Assembly (NCBI RefSeq): GCF_900177535.1 | Contig: NZ_FXAJ01000004.1 | Coordinates: forward strand, 186,001 to 250,000 | Length of the DNA: 64,000 nt | Reading direction: 5' to 3' | Source of the DNA: Priestia filamentosa | GTDB lineage: Bacteria; Bacillota; Bacilli; Bacillales; Bacillaceae_H | Shown here: positions 39,009 to 48,017 of the stretch, piece by piece | Layout: each line of letters opens with the position of its first letter | Numbering within the stretch: the first letter of the stretch is position 1 | The notes under the pieces: generated by a model | Told to the model about the DNA's origin: nothing | What the model saw: the letters and a program-made list of their open reading frames with translations, nothing else | Database searches by the model: none | Translations under genes and position numbers: made by a program

Positions 39009-39311
39009 CTATTGAGAAGCTTCTTTCACTGCCCTCATCTGATGACTAATACTCATGTCTTTGTCGGAACGTTCTTCGATTCGCAGGTTCGTTACGACAC
39101 GGTTAGCATTCCGCTTTAGTGAATGTTTATGAATAGCCTTAGCTACTTCCATTACCTGATCGATCTCACCTTCAATTACCGTAGATGATGGGCCAATGTG
39201 ATAGTTTAAGCCCTTGTCTTTAATTAACTTAATTGCATCTGTGACATACTCCTTATAACTTGTGCTTTCCGTTCCAACAGGGGTGACACTTATTTCAAGT
39301 AATGTTGTCAT
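39009..39311 (-). CDS. Thiamine-binding/MTH1187 (DUF77) family protein, YqgV-like
   Basis: 100 residues from ATG 39311 (GGAGG 8 bases upstream; the longer frame to 39347 is not needed). MTTLLEISVTPVGTESTSYK, GLNYHIGPSSTVIEGEIDQV and RVVTNLRIEER are the usual ferredoxin-like strands of this family, members of which bind thiamine or pyrimidine precursors. First host gene right of the element, reading toward it. Confidence 0.87.
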   Translation of the reverse strand: MTTLLEISVTPVGTESTSYKEYVTDAIKLIKDKGLNYHIGPSSTVIEGEIDQVMEVAKAIHKHSLKRNANRVVTNLRIEERSDKDMSISHQMRAVKEASQ

Positions 39312-39580
39312 TTCTTGTTCCTCCTTTTCTTTTCGCCTGTTATTCATTCTTTTACCGATTTTGGACTAAATGAAACGTGTTAAAAGAACAGGAGAATATA
39401 GGGAATTTATTATTTTTTTAAAAGCAGTCTATTTTGTTTGCTATCATCAATAAGGGTTTTACTCAATCATCTTTTTAACGTCACATGAGCATACCTTTTA
39501 GAGTATTTACGACTATGGTATGGTTAAAGGAGGTCGTCTAGGCAAATTATGATGAATAGGTCAGCAAGGGGGAATAGAAA

Positions 39581-40240
39581 ATGGAGAAATTAGCTGTCAT
39601 CTTTGATATGGATGGTGTCATTATTGATAGTGAACCAATTTATCGGAGTTGGAACAAGGATGTATTTAAGAAGCTAAAGATTCAGGTGGACGAAGAGACC
39701 CAACTTAGTTTTGTGGGAGGAACAGCTAAAAGAAAATGGACAATATTAAAAGACAAATTTTCATTATCACCGAGTGTAGAAGAGCTGATTTGTTTACAAA
39801 ATGAGATATTCTCACAGAAAGAATGGGCTTTTAAATCATTGTTATTTCCTGCAGTTTTGCCACTTTTACAGGAGTTAAAAGAACACAGTATTCCTACTGC
39901 ATTAGCCTCTTCCTCTAATAAGAAAAAAATATCAGATGTATTAGACCAATGTGAATTAAGAGCCTATTTTGATGAGGTGATAAGTGGAGAAGACTTCGAA
40001 AGAGGAAAGCCAGATCCAGATATCTTTCTCCATGCTGCCGAAAAACTTGAAGTTCCAACCTCAAATTGTGTAGTTATAGAGGATTCATACAATGGCTTAA
40101 CAGCTGCTAAAAGAGCTGGTATGCATTGCGTTGGCGTTAGGCATAAAGAGATCCATATGAATTTATCACAGGCAGATAGGACTGTGGCTTCCTTAGGTGA
40201 GATACATATAGAAGAGTTAAAAGAGCTTTCTAAAAGGTGA
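39581..40240 (+). CDS. HAD-superfamily hydrolase, beta-phosphoglucomutase/phosphatase-like
   Basis: 219 residues. HAD motif I is FDMDGVIIDSEP (Asp nucleophile and Asp acid), motif II in ALASSSNKKKI, and motifs III/IV in GKPDPDIFLHAAEKL and VIEDSYNGLTAAKRAGM. The cap domain (residues 17-85) is the helical C1 type of the beta-phosphoglucomutase branch. Either a sugar-phosphate phosphatase or a mutase; the substrate is not readable. GCAAGGGGGAA precedes ATG 39581. No link to the downstream sugar operon beyond proximity. Confidence 0.88.
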   Translation: MEKLAVIFDMDGVIIDSEPIYRSWNKDVFKKLKIQVDEETQLSFVGGTAKRKWTILKDKFSLSPSVEELICLQNEIFSQKEWAFKSLLFPAVLPLLQELKEHSIPTALASSSNKKKISDVLDQCELRAYFDEVISGEDFERGKPDPDIFLHAAEKLEVPTSNCVVIEDSYNGLTAAKRAGMHCVGVRHKEIHMNLSQADRTVASLGEIHIEELKELSKR

Positions 40241-40753
40241 GAGTTCAAAATAACATTCACTATTAAAAAAGCGTAAGGTGCCGATACGACAAAGATAAGC
40301 TGCTAAAAGGTTGTTCTGTAGCCTTATGAAGGGATGGTCTAAAGCTGAGAGCCCTTGGCGTCTAAATGTAAACACAAAACGAAGCTCAAAAACTTATAGT
40401 TCTTATATTTTGAAAAAGGGCGGTGATTTTTTAAAATCACTGCCCTTTTCGTGTATTCCTTTATGAAAGGAGAGCGGAGTTAACATCGGTATGAAATTTC
40501 CGCTCTAAGGAAAGCTATTATAAGGGGCCTTCGTGCCTTCTTGATAAGGAGGTTTGAGTATATTGTCCTATTGGTGAAATTAATCAAACTTAATAAAATG
40601 TACTCCTTCGCGGAATAAAATGGTATAACAAACATTATAACGTTATATTTACTTTGTTGATTTTCTATGCTAATCTAAATGTGTGAAAAAGAAATAGGAA
40701 TGTAACTCATTCTGAAAACGTATTCAAATAGATTTGAAGAAAAGGTGAAATGA
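40241..40753. other. 513-base gene-free region with a folded segment and terminator
   Basis: A three-branched fold can be drawn at 40280-40359: GCCGA/TTGGC closing pair, ATAAG-GCTA/TAGC-CTTAT arm (40295-40327) and AAGGG/CCCTT arm (40329, 40352). A terminator follows at 40418-40449 (GGGCGGTGATTTT/AAAATCACTGCCC, T-run). Another hairpin AGAGCGGA/TTCCGCTCT lies at about 40472-40508. It may be the 3' end of the HAD transcript or a small RNA. The rest (40510-40712) shows only AT-rich promoter-like sequence. Confidence 0.45.
40713..40726 (+). promoter_or_regulatory. cre-like CcpA site before the glucosaminate-type operon
   Basis: TGAAAACGTATTCA matches the cre consensus TGWAANCGNTNWCA at all but one position, 28 bases before the first gene, so catabolite repression is expected. 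Confidence 0.6.
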
Positions 40754-41854
40754 ATGGAAAAGCGATTCGTATTACGTAACGTGAAACGTGTGAGTGGAGA
40801 GGCAATCGATATCGTTATCAAAGACGGTAAAATTGCTGAAGTGACAAAGGCTGGGAATGGACAGGGACAGCTAGTATTTGACTACTCAGGTGTGTACGTA
40901 TCAAGTGGTTGGATTGATTTACATGTCCACGCATTTCCTGAGTTTGATCCATATGGTGATGAAATTGATGAAATAGGTGTGAAACAAGGTGTAACAACAA
41001 TTGTTGATGCTGGAAGCTGTGGGGCAGACCGAATTGCTGATTTGGTTGCGAGCAGAGAACAAGCCAAAACAAACTTGTTTGCTTTTCTGAATATCTCTCG
41101 AATTGGCTTAAAACGTGTTGATGAGTTATCAAATATGGAATGGATAGATGAAGAGAAGGTCATACAGGCTGCTAAAAAGTATCAAGATGTCATTGTTGGA
41201 CTAAAGGCGCGTATTAGCAGCAGTGTTGTCCGTGATAGTGGGATTGAACCATTGCGTGTTGCAAGAACAATTTCTCACAAAACATCTTTACCATTAATGG
41301 TTCATATCGGTTCTGCACCGCCACGTATTGAAGAGGTTATCCCACTCTTAGAAAGAAATGATGTTATTACTCATTATCTTAATGGGAAAGAAAATAACCT
41401 TTTCAGTGATAAAGGAGAGCCACTTCAAGTGTTAATTGATGCAATTGAACGTGGTGTGCATTTGGATGTGGGGCATGGGACAGCAAGCTTTTCGTTTAAG
41501 GTTGCTGAAGCTGCAAAACAACATCATATCGGTTTGAATACAATTAGCACAGACATCTACCGTGGAAATCGTTTAAATGGTCCTGTATATAGTATGGCAA
41601 ATGTTCTCTCGAAATTTCTTTACCTCGGATACTCACTTGAAGAGGTGATTGCATCGGTTACTACCCATGCGGCAAACTGGCTTAAAAAACCAGAACTTGG
41701 GCGAATTAAAGTAGGAGATATTGCAAACTTAACGCTATTTACAGTTCAAAATAATCCGATTACACTGATTGATTCTGAAGAAGACAAGCGTGTAGCAGAA
41801 AGAACAATAGAAACAAAAGGAGTGGTTGCAAATGGTGAACTCATTGAATGCTAA
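40754..41854 (+). CDS. Amidohydrolase/deacetylase-family metallohydrolase
   Basis: 366 residues, dihydroorotase-like TIM barrel. Metal ligands are in WIDLHVHAFPEFDPYG (HxH, near residue 58), a Lys in VGLKARISSS (near 157), MVHIG (near 200) and LDVGHGTASF (near 238). This group accompanies DgaE/DgaF in Gram-positive and enterobacterial operons and is thought to deacetylate an N-acetylated sugar acid. Here it would release D-glucosaminate from N-acetyl-D-glucosaminate; that is inference from the operon. It overlaps the next gene by 23 bases. Confidence 0.8.
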   Translation: MEKRFVLRNVKRVSGEAIDIVIKDGKIAEVTKAGNGQGQLVFDYSGVYVSSGWIDLHVHAFPEFDPYGDEIDEIGVKQGVTTIVDAGSCGADRIADLVASREQAKTNLFAFLNISRIGLKRVDELSNMEWIDEEKVIQAAKKYQDVIVGLKARISSSVVRDSGIEPLRVARTISHKTSLPLMVHIGSAPPRIEEVIPLLERNDVITHYLNGKENNLFSDKGEPLQVLIDAIERGVHLDVGHGTASFSFKVAEAAKQHHIGLNTISTDIYRGNRLNGPVYSMANVLSKFLYLGYSLEEVIASVTTHAANWLKKPELGRIKVGDIANLTLFTVQNNPITLIDSEEDKRVAERTIETKGVVANGELIEC

Positions 41855-42935
41855 ATATGGACTTAAACGTGTAATTAATGCAAGTGGACGAATGAGTATC
41901 CTTGGCGTGTCGGCTCCAACAGATACAGTCATGGATGCAATGAAACAAGGCGGACAAAATTATGTAGAGATTGCTGATTTAGTTGATAAAGCAGGGGATC
42001 ATATCGCAAGAATTCTCGATTCAGAGGCAGCTGTTGTTGTTAATTCAGCATCAAGTGGAATTGCTCTTTCAGTTGCAGCACTTGTGACTCAAGGAAACCG
42101 CCGCAAAAGTGAACGTCTGCACCAAGAAGAGATTTCTAAAAATGAAATCATCATGCTGAAAGGACATAATGTCCAATACGGAGCCCCTGTTGAAACCATG
42201 ATTTATTTGGGTGGTGGAGAGTTAATTGAAGTGGGCTATGCTAATGAAGGTAAAGCAGAACATATTGAAGATGCTATTTCTGAAAACACAGCAGCCATTC
42301 TTTATGTGAAATCTCACCATGCTGTTCAAAAAAATATGATTTCAGTTGAAGAGGCATGGGAAGTTGCCAAGCGTAATGGTGTTCCACTTATTGTGGATGC
42401 AGCAGCAGAAGAAGATATTCAAAAATATGTAAAATACTCGGATCTTGCCATTTATAGTGGTTCAAAAGCTATTGAAGGACCAACTTCAGGGATTGTTGGT
42501 GGTAAGCGGAAATATATTGAATGGTTAAAAGTACAATTACATTGTATTGGAAGAAGTATGAAAGTTGGTAAAGAAACCACCTTTGGTTTACTTCAAGCCC
42601 TCGATGAATACGGTGTTAAAGAAGACAAAAGTGAACAAGAAAAAGAGATGTTACAAACGTTGATGTCATTAAAAGAAATTGAAGGTGTCCAAGTTACGAT
42701 TGTTCAGGATGAAGCAGGTCGAGCTATATTCCGTGCTCGTATTCAAATTAATTCAGAACAAACAAACACAACAGCAAAAGAAGTTGTGCAAGGGTTGCGT
42801 GAAGGAGACATTGCCATTTACACACGTGATTATGGTGTAAGACAAGGTTACTTCGATATCGATCCACGTCCACTTCAAGGTGATGATATCGACGTGATTG
42901 AATCTCAAATACGTAAATTATTAGGAGGAAAATAA
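41832..42935 (+). CDS. dgaE: DgaE-like PLP-dependent ammonia lyase (SelA fold)
   Basis: 367 residues from ATG 41832, with AAGGAG inside the preceding gene. Resembles SelA/DgaE: VINASGRMSILGVSAPTDTV near the start, EAAVVVNSASSGIALSVAAL, and the PLP lysine probably in LAIYSGSKAIEGPTSGIVGG. In Salmonella DgaE dehydrates and deaminates D-glucosaminate-6-phosphate to KDGP. Here, without a PTS importer, the substrate may be the unphosphorylated acid. 1 base separates it from dgaF. Confidence 0.82.
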   Translation: MVNSLNAKYGLKRVINASGRMSILGVSAPTDTVMDAMKQGGQNYVEIADLVDKAGDHIARILDSEAAVVVNSASSGIALSVAALVTQGNRRKSERLHQEEISKNEIIMLKGHNVQYGAPVETMIYLGGGELIEVGYANEGKAEHIEDAISENTAAILYVKSHHAVQKNMISVEEAWEVAKRNGVPLIVDAAAEEDIQKYVKYSDLAIYSGSKAIEGPTSGIVGGKRKYIEWLKVQLHCIGRSMKVGKETTFGLLQALDEYGVKEDKSEQEKEMLQTLMSLKEIEGVQVTIVQDEAGRAIFRARIQINSEQTNTTAKEVVQGLREGDIAIYTRDYGVRQGYFDIDPRPLQGDDIDVIESQIRKLLGGK

Positions 42936-42936
42936 T

Positions 42937-43692
42937 ATGTCAACAATTACAGAACGTTTTTATAAGGAACGTGTTGCTTTAAATGTATTAGCAAATAGTG
43001 TAGAGAATGCCAAAGAAGTATTTGAAGCAGCCGAAGGACATGTCTTAGTTGGTGTTCTTTCGAAAGATTATCCAACGGTAGAAGAAGCAGTAGCAGCAAT
43101 GAAGAAATATGGAGAAGAGATTGAAGAAGCGGTATCAATTGGGTTAGGGGCTGGCGACAATCGTCAAGCTGCTGTCGTAGCAGAGATTGCAAAACACTAT
43201 CCTGGAAGTCATATAAACCAAGTATTTCCTGCTGTTGGTGCAACACGTGCTAATCTTGGTGAAAAGGATAGCTGGATTAATAGTCTAGTTTCCCCAACAG
43301 GACGTGTTGGTTATGTAAATATTTCAACAGGACCTGTAAGCGCTGCACAGGAAGAACAGGCAATTGTACCTATTAAAACAGCAATTGCTCTTGTTCGCGA
43401 TATGGGCGGGAATGCATTAAAATACTTCCCAATGAAAGGATTAACTCGTGAGGACGAATTCCGTGCGGTTGCAGTAGCATGCGGTGAAGAAGGATTTGCG
43501 TTAGAGCCAACAGGTGGAATCGACAAAGAGAACTTCGAAGCCATTTTACGCATTGCCTTAGAAGCTAATGTGCCACAAATCATTCCTCATGTGTATTCAT
43601 CAATTATTGATAACGAAACAGGCAAAACAAACGTCAAGGATGTCCGTGAATTACTTGGAACAGTAAAGAAATTGGTGGATAACCATGGCTAA
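42937..43692 (+). CDS. dgaF: DgaF-like 2-dehydro-3-deoxy-phosphogluconate aldolase
   Basis: Splits KDPG into pyruvate and glyceraldehyde-3-phosphate. 251 residues. GLGAGDNRQAAVVAEIA, PTGRVGYVNISTGP, the probable Schiff-base Lys in MGGNALKYFPMKGL and ALEPTGGIDKENFEAIL match the DgaF/KDGP aldolase family rather than the shorter Eda type. Overlaps the kinase gene by 8 bases. AGGAGGAAAATA precedes ATG 42937. Confidence 0.85.
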   Translation: MSTITERFYKERVALNVLANSVENAKEVFEAAEGHVLVGVLSKDYPTVEEAVAAMKKYGEEIEEAVSIGLGAGDNRQAAVVAEIAKHYPGSHINQVFPAVGATRANLGEKDSWINSLVSPTGRVGYVNISTGPVSAAQEEQAIVPIKTAIALVRDMGGNALKYFPMKGLTREDEFRAVAVACGEEGFALEPTGGIDKENFEAILRIALEANVPQIIPHVYSSIIDNETGKTNVKDVRELLGTVKKLVDNHG

Positions 43693-44701
43693 GAGAGTTG
43701 CTTCTTTTGGAGAAGTTATGATGCGCTTGCAAGTGCCAGGATATGAATTCCTGTCACAAGCAAGCACATTAAATTATTCTTTCTCTGGTACAGGAGTAAA
43801 TGTAACCTCAGCTCTAGCGCGTTTTGGCCATACAGGGTATCTTGTGTCTACATTACCAGATAACGCAGTTGGTGATGCGGCCGCATCCTATCTTCAGAAA
43901 TTAGGAATTAACCAATCGTTCATCCACCGAAGCGGGGATTATGTTGGAATGTACTTTTTAGAAAATGGATTTGGGGCGCGCCCTAGTCGTGTTACCTATT
44001 CCAATCGATTAGAAAGCAGTTTCAATACAGCTTCGGAAGGAACGTATAATTTTGAAGAAATTGCACGTAAAATCGATATTGTGCATTTTTGTGGAATTAC
44101 ACTTGCGATGAATGATTCTATTCGCCAACATATGAAAACATTCGCGAAAGCGGTGAAAGAGAATGGTGGCACAGTTGTTTTTGATTGTAACTATCGCCCG
44201 TCCCTCTGGGGTGAGGACGGATATAAAAAGTCAAAAAGATATTATGAGGAAATGCTAGATTTAGCTGATATCGTCATGATGAACGAAAAAGACGCAATGT
44301 TTGTTCTTGGTATGAAAACAGAGAAAGAAGAACGTACAGAACAACTTGTGGACCTTATTCCAGCCGTTGCAAAAAAGTACAAAATCTCTGTTATAGCGGG
44401 GACACATCGTTCAATTAACGGTGACAATACCCATTCATTACGTGGTTTTATATTTAAGAATCAAACATTCACATTTTCTAAGACCGTCACGTTTTCTGTC
44501 TATGATAGAATAGGAGCAGGAGATGCTTATGCGAGTGGTATCATACATGGTGAGATGGAAGACTTTTCACCGGAAAAAACAGTCGCATTTGCCGCAGCGG
44601 CGGGAATGCTTGCGCATACGGTTGTAGGGGATACCCCTATATCATCGGAAGCAGATATATTCCGAGCGATGACAGAATCAGTGGGCGATGTAGAAAGGTA
44701 G
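43685..44701 (+). CDS. PfkB-family sugar kinase, 2-keto-3-deoxygluconate kinase-like
   Basis: 338 residues. PfkB signatures: FSGTGVNVTSALARFGHTGY near residue 33 and the anion-hole motif YDRIGAGDAYASGIIHG near 277 with the catalytic Asp in GAGDA. KdgK-type kinases phosphorylate KDG to KDPG, which is exactly what the neighbouring aldolase uses. Its presence in place of PTS genes is the main difference from the Salmonella dga operon. Translationally coupled on both sides (8-base overlap with dgaF, 1-base with the regulator). Confidence 0.85.
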   Translation: MAKRVASFGEVMMRLQVPGYEFLSQASTLNYSFSGTGVNVTSALARFGHTGYLVSTLPDNAVGDAAASYLQKLGINQSFIHRSGDYVGMYFLENGFGARPSRVTYSNRLESSFNTASEGTYNFEEIARKIDIVHFCGITLAMNDSIRQHMKTFAKAVKENGGTVVFDCNYRPSLWGEDGYKKSKRYYEEMLDLADIVMMNEKDAMFVLGMKTEKEERTEQLVDLIPAVAKKYKISVIAGTHRSINGDNTHSLRGFIFKNQTFTFSKTVTFSVYDRIGAGDAYASGIIHGEMEDFSPEKTVAFAAAAGMLAHTVVGDTPISSEADIFRAMTESVGDVER

Positions 44702-45426
44702 TGAATGTAACAGTGAACGTATCTCGAAAAAAAGGACCATTATATTTACAAATTAAGAATATCTTAAAAGATCGGATTTTACACGGTGTATATCCTATTA
44801 AAACGAATATACCTTCTGAACCGCAACTGGAGAATGAATTTAATGTCAGTAAAATTACCATCCGAAATGCAATTAAAGAACTTGTTCAAGAGGGATATCT
44901 CGAAAAGAAGAGTGGTAAAGGGACAAAAGTCATTCGCAATACTTCCGCTTCAAAACTTTCTAAAGGGAAACGTTTTACAGAAGTTTTAGTAGAAGAAGGT
45001 CATAAAATTCAAAGGCAGTTGTTGCAGGCAGAAGTTGTATGCAATGAAGAGGGAACAGAACCGTACCGATTATTTGGAGAGCATTGTCTTCGTGTTGAGC
45101 GACTTTATCATCTTGATGATGTACCGTATATCCATTATACACATTATGTAACGACACAAATTGAAGGCACTGAACGCTCAGACTTAAATACTCAATCCTT
45201 GTACGAAGTGATTGAAGAACAAGATATTTCTTTAGAAAAGTTTCGAGATCAGTTTGCTGTTGCTATTGCCCCTTCTTATGTAGAAGATAGATTACATGTA
45301 AAAAGGAAGACACCTTTACTAAAAAGATTACGCTATTCTTATGATGAAATGGGTAATTTGATTGAATATAGTGAAGGGTACTACAATACGGAAATGCAAC
45401 ATTATGTTGTAAATTATGATGTATAA
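44701..45426 (+). CDS. GntR/HutC-family transcriptional regulator
   Basis: 241 residues. N-terminal winged helix of the GntR type (IKNILKDRILHGVYPI, then LENEFNVSKITIRNAIKELV, with recognition helix KITIRNAIKEL) and a C-terminal UTRA ligand domain (residues 85-240). Likely local repressor, with a sugar acid or its phosphate as inducer. GTG 44701 overlaps the kinase stop TAG; GTG 44713 is the alternative start. An operator could not be picked out. Confidence 0.87.
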   Translation: MNVTVNVSRKKGPLYLQIKNILKDRILHGVYPIKTNIPSEPQLENEFNVSKITIRNAIKELVQEGYLEKKSGKGTKVIRNTSASKLSKGKRFTEVLVEEGHKIQRQLLQAEVVCNEEGTEPYRLFGEHCLRVERLYHLDDVPYIHYTHYVTTQIEGTERSDLNTQSLYEVIEEQDISLEKFRDQFAVAIAPSYVEDRLHVKRKTPLLKRLRYSYDEMGNLIEYSEGYYNTEMQHYVVNYDV

Positions 45427-45431
45427 AGGCA

Positions 45432-45459
45432 GCGAGAAAATGTAGCACTCTTTTCTCGC
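45432..45459 (+). terminator. Hairpin between the GntR gene and gntP
   Basis: GCGAGAAAA (45432-45440) pairs with TTTTCTCGC (45451-45459), with no clear T-run beyond; may be an attenuator or mRNA-processing site. Confidence 0.5.
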
Positions 45460-45467
45460 CGCTCCTA

Positions 45468-45481
45468 TGAAAGCGTTTACT
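45468..45481 (+). promoter_or_regulatory. cre-like CcpA site before gntP
   Basis: TGAAAGCGTTTACT matches TGWAANCGNTNWCA except for the last base and lies 25 bases before the gntP start, in a position to block readthrough or a local promoter. Confidence 0.6.
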
Positions 45482-45505
45482 GCGCGGGGGAGAGAGGGAT
45501 TCAAT

Positions 45506-46831
45506 ATGGATATATATGTATTAACTATTACTTTATTATCTATTGTAATTGTTATTTTAGGAGTATCATGGTGGAAATGGCATGCCTTTATTAGTTTAAC
45601 TGTTGCAAGCTTATTTTTAGCCATTATGTCGGGATTATCAATGGATAAAATTGTTGGTGCTTATGAAACTGGGGTTGGAAGTGTTTTAGGGCATTTGGTT
45701 GGAATTTTAGCATTAGGGACAATTTTAGGGAAAATTATGTCAGATTCAGGTGCTGGAATGCAAGTAGCCGATTTCTTTGTTCGATTGTTTGGAGTGAAGA
45801 AATTACCGTGGGCAATGTTATTTTCAGGTTTTATCATTGGAATCCCTGTCTTCTTTGAAGTAGGAATTGTCATCTTATTACCTCTTGTTATTTCTATTCG
45901 TAAAACAACAAAACAAAATATTTTGCTAATTGCAATACCGGTTATTGCGGGGCTATCTATTGTACATGGTCTTGTACCCCCACATCCAGGAGCTATGACT
46001 GCAATCGGTATTTATAATGCTGATCTTGGAAGAGTCCTTCTTTACTCACTCATTATTGCCCTACCTACAGCTATCATCGCAGGTCCATTGTTTTCAAAAT
46101 GGGTGCATAAACGAGTGATTCCTGAAGGAGAGCCAGAGTTAGTTCGTGTGAATACAAGTCTACAAAAATTACCAAGTGTAGGAGTTTCATTTTTCGTTAT
46201 TCTATTACCTGTTCTATTGATGATCTTGTCTGTTGTCGCACCATATATCACAATGCCTAATGCATTGATGAATTTCTTTGTATTTATTGGTAGTCCTGTC
46301 ATTGCGCTTCTCATCTCTTGTTTCGCAGCCTTCTACCTACTTGGAATGCGTCAGGGGATGGATAAAAACTTCATTAAAAAATTAACAGATGAAAGCTTAT
46401 TACCAGTTGGCTCAATTATTTTGATTATTGGTGCTGGTGGTGGTTTCAAACAAATTCTTATTGATAGTGGCGTAGGAACAACGATTGCGAATATGTCTGA
46501 AAGTTTATCTCTATCCCCCATTGTTTTAGCATTTATGGTAGCCGGATTAATTCGAATTGCAACAGGTTCAGCAACAGTTGCTTTAACAACAGCAGCCGGA
46601 ATTGTTTCCCCTATTATTGCAAATATGTCAGGCGTGAACTTGGAATTACTTGTTATAGCAACGGGAGCAGGATCACTCATGCTCTCACATGTAAACGATG
46701 CTGGTTTCTGGCTAGTAAAAGAATACCTAGGATTAACAGTAAAAGAAACCTTTAAGACATGGACAGTAATGGAGACATTGCTTTCATTTATCGCTTTCGG
46801 AGCTGTGTTACTGTTCGATATGTTCATTTAA
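45506..46831 (+). CDS. GntP-family gluconate-type:H+ symporter
   Basis: Cytoplasmic-membrane permease for sugar acids, 441 residues from ATG 45506; the longer frame from 45467 codes through the cre site. About 12 hydrophobic helices; GIPVFFEVGIVILLPLV, LVPPHPGAMTAIGIY and GSATVALTTAAGIVSP are GntP family motifs. As the only transporter of the operon, it probably imports D-glucosaminate or its N-acetyl form unphosphorylated. Ends in a perfect 42-base palindrome. Confidence 0.88.
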   Translation: MDIYVLTITLLSIVIVILGVSWWKWHAFISLTVASLFLAIMSGLSMDKIVGAYETGVGSVLGHLVGILALGTILGKIMSDSGAGMQVADFFVRLFGVKKLPWAMLFSGFIIGIPVFFEVGIVILLPLVISIRKTTKQNILLIAIPVIAGLSIVHGLVPPHPGAMTAIGIYNADLGRVLLYSLIIALPTAIIAGPLFSKWVHKRVIPEGEPELVRVNTSLQKLPSVGVSFFVILLPVLLMILSVVAPYITMPNALMNFFVFIGSPVIALLISCFAAFYLLGMRQGMDKNFIKKLTDESLLPVGSIILIIGAGGGFKQILIDSGVGTTIANMSESLSLSPIVLAFMVAGLIRIATGSATVALTTAAGIVSPIIANMSGVNLELLVIATGAGSLMLSHVNDAGFWLVKEYLGLTVKETFKTWTVMETLLSFIAFGAVLLFDMFI

Positions 46832-46872
46832 AGACAAACTCCTTCTACAGATCTGTAGAAGGAGTTTGTCTT
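46831..46872. terminator. Perfect 42-base palindromic terminator after gntP
   Basis: AAGACAAACTCCTTCTACAG and its exact reverse complement meet at AGATCT without spacer; TTTATTTTTAT follows. Confidence 0.92.
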
Positions 46873-47128
46873 TATTTTTATAAGGAAAAAGTACTTTGAT
46901 GAACACGTAAATTTGAAGTACAGATATGGGAGCGGGAAACTTTGGTGAAACGGATATACTAGGGATATAGTCGGAAGGAAGAAACAAGAAAATAATAGAA
47001 GACTATATACATAACTAAATTCAATTTGATATAGTCACAGTACACCTAGGCCATCGAAATTTCTATATGTTATATCTTCATGAAAAACGGGAACAATAAA
47101 CATAACGTATATAGAGGAGGAAAAAAAC

Positions 47129-47986
47129 TTGCTACCAGAACAATCATTTCAACCACTTGTTCCAAGATGTAACACTGAATATGAACCATTACGTGATGTG
47201 TTTTTATGTGAACCAAAGCATATGACAATTGTCGATGTGATTAACGAAACACAGAAGCATTTTAAAGATGAAAATATTAACGTCGAAAAAGCCATGGCAC
47301 AGCATAAACAGTTTGTAGATACGTTAAGAAAGTATAATGTAAATGTTCATCTTTTAACTCCTGGTGAAGATCGTCCAGAGCAAGTTTTTGCAAGAGACAT
47401 CGGCTTTACGATTGGAGATAAAGTGTTTATTGCTGGTATGAGCAATGATATTCGTTTTGATGAGCAGAAAGTGTTAAAGCAGGAGTTAAAAAACTTAGGA
47501 ATCGATTACATAGATTTACAAGGGACGAACATTGAAGGCGGAGATGTTGTTGTTGATGGAGATCATGTTTTTGTTGGAATTAGTGACCGTACAACAGAAG
47601 AAGCAGTAGACGTATTGAGAGGGCACCTGGAAGGTTACGAAGTTGTTCCTATTCCATTTCATCCTAAATATCTCCATTTAGACTGTGTATTTAATATTTT
47701 ATCTCCAAAGGAAGCTCTTGTATTTAGAGGAGCAATGGAAGAGAAATATGAAACTGTATTAGCGAAACATTATGATTTAATTCATGTTGAAGAAGATGAA
47801 CAGTTTACGTTGGGAGTGAACGTGCTTTCAATTGGAAACAAAAAGGTCATCAGCTTGCCAATTAACAAGAATACAAATAAAGAATTGAAAAAACGCGGCT
47901 ATGAAATCATTGAAGTGGATATTACAGAAATTATTAAATCAGGCGGTTCCTTCCGCTGTTGTTCAATGCCTATTGTAAGAAAATAA
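47129..47986 (+). CDS. Dimethylarginine dimethylaminohydrolase-like amidinotransferase-fold hydrolase (YkgA type)
   Basis: 285 residues. Pentein fold with the acidic pair in FARDIGFTIGD, His in YLHLDCVFNIL and the catalytic Cys in GGSFRCCSMPIVRK at the C-terminus; NIEGGDVVVDGDHVFVG is also typical. Members hydrolyse guanidino compounds (dimethylarginine, arginine or similar); the substrate is uncertain. Start TTG 47129, with AGAGGAGG about 9 bases upstream. Monocistronic, closed by a bidirectional terminator. Confidence 0.82.
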   Translation: MLPEQSFQPLVPRCNTEYEPLRDVFLCEPKHMTIVDVINETQKHFKDENINVEKAMAQHKQFVDTLRKYNVNVHLLTPGEDRPEQVFARDIGFTIGDKVFIAGMSNDIRFDEQKVLKQELKNLGIDYIDLQGTNIEGGDVVVDGDHVFVGISDRTTEEAVDVLRGHLEGYEVVPIPFHPKYLHLDCVFNILSPKEALVFRGAMEEKYETVLAKHYDLIHVEEDEQFTLGVNVLSIGNKKVISLPINKNTNKELKKRGYEIIEVDITEIIKSGGSFRCCSMPIVRK

Positions 47987-48017
47987 AAGAGCGGCTTTTA
48001 AAGCCGCTCTTTTATTT
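47985..48017. terminator. Bidirectional terminator between the DDAH-like gene and the symporter
   Basis: AAAAGAGCGGCTTT (47985-47998) pairs with AAAGCCGCTCTTTT (48000-48013), A/T-runs on both sides. Confidence 0.93.

Noticed and set aside
40280-40380. TPP riboswitch, suggested by GGTGCC and GCTGAGAGCCCTT
   Set aside because: The second conserved TPP arm (CCTGATCTGG ... CCAGCGTAGGGA type) is missing and no thiamine gene follows.
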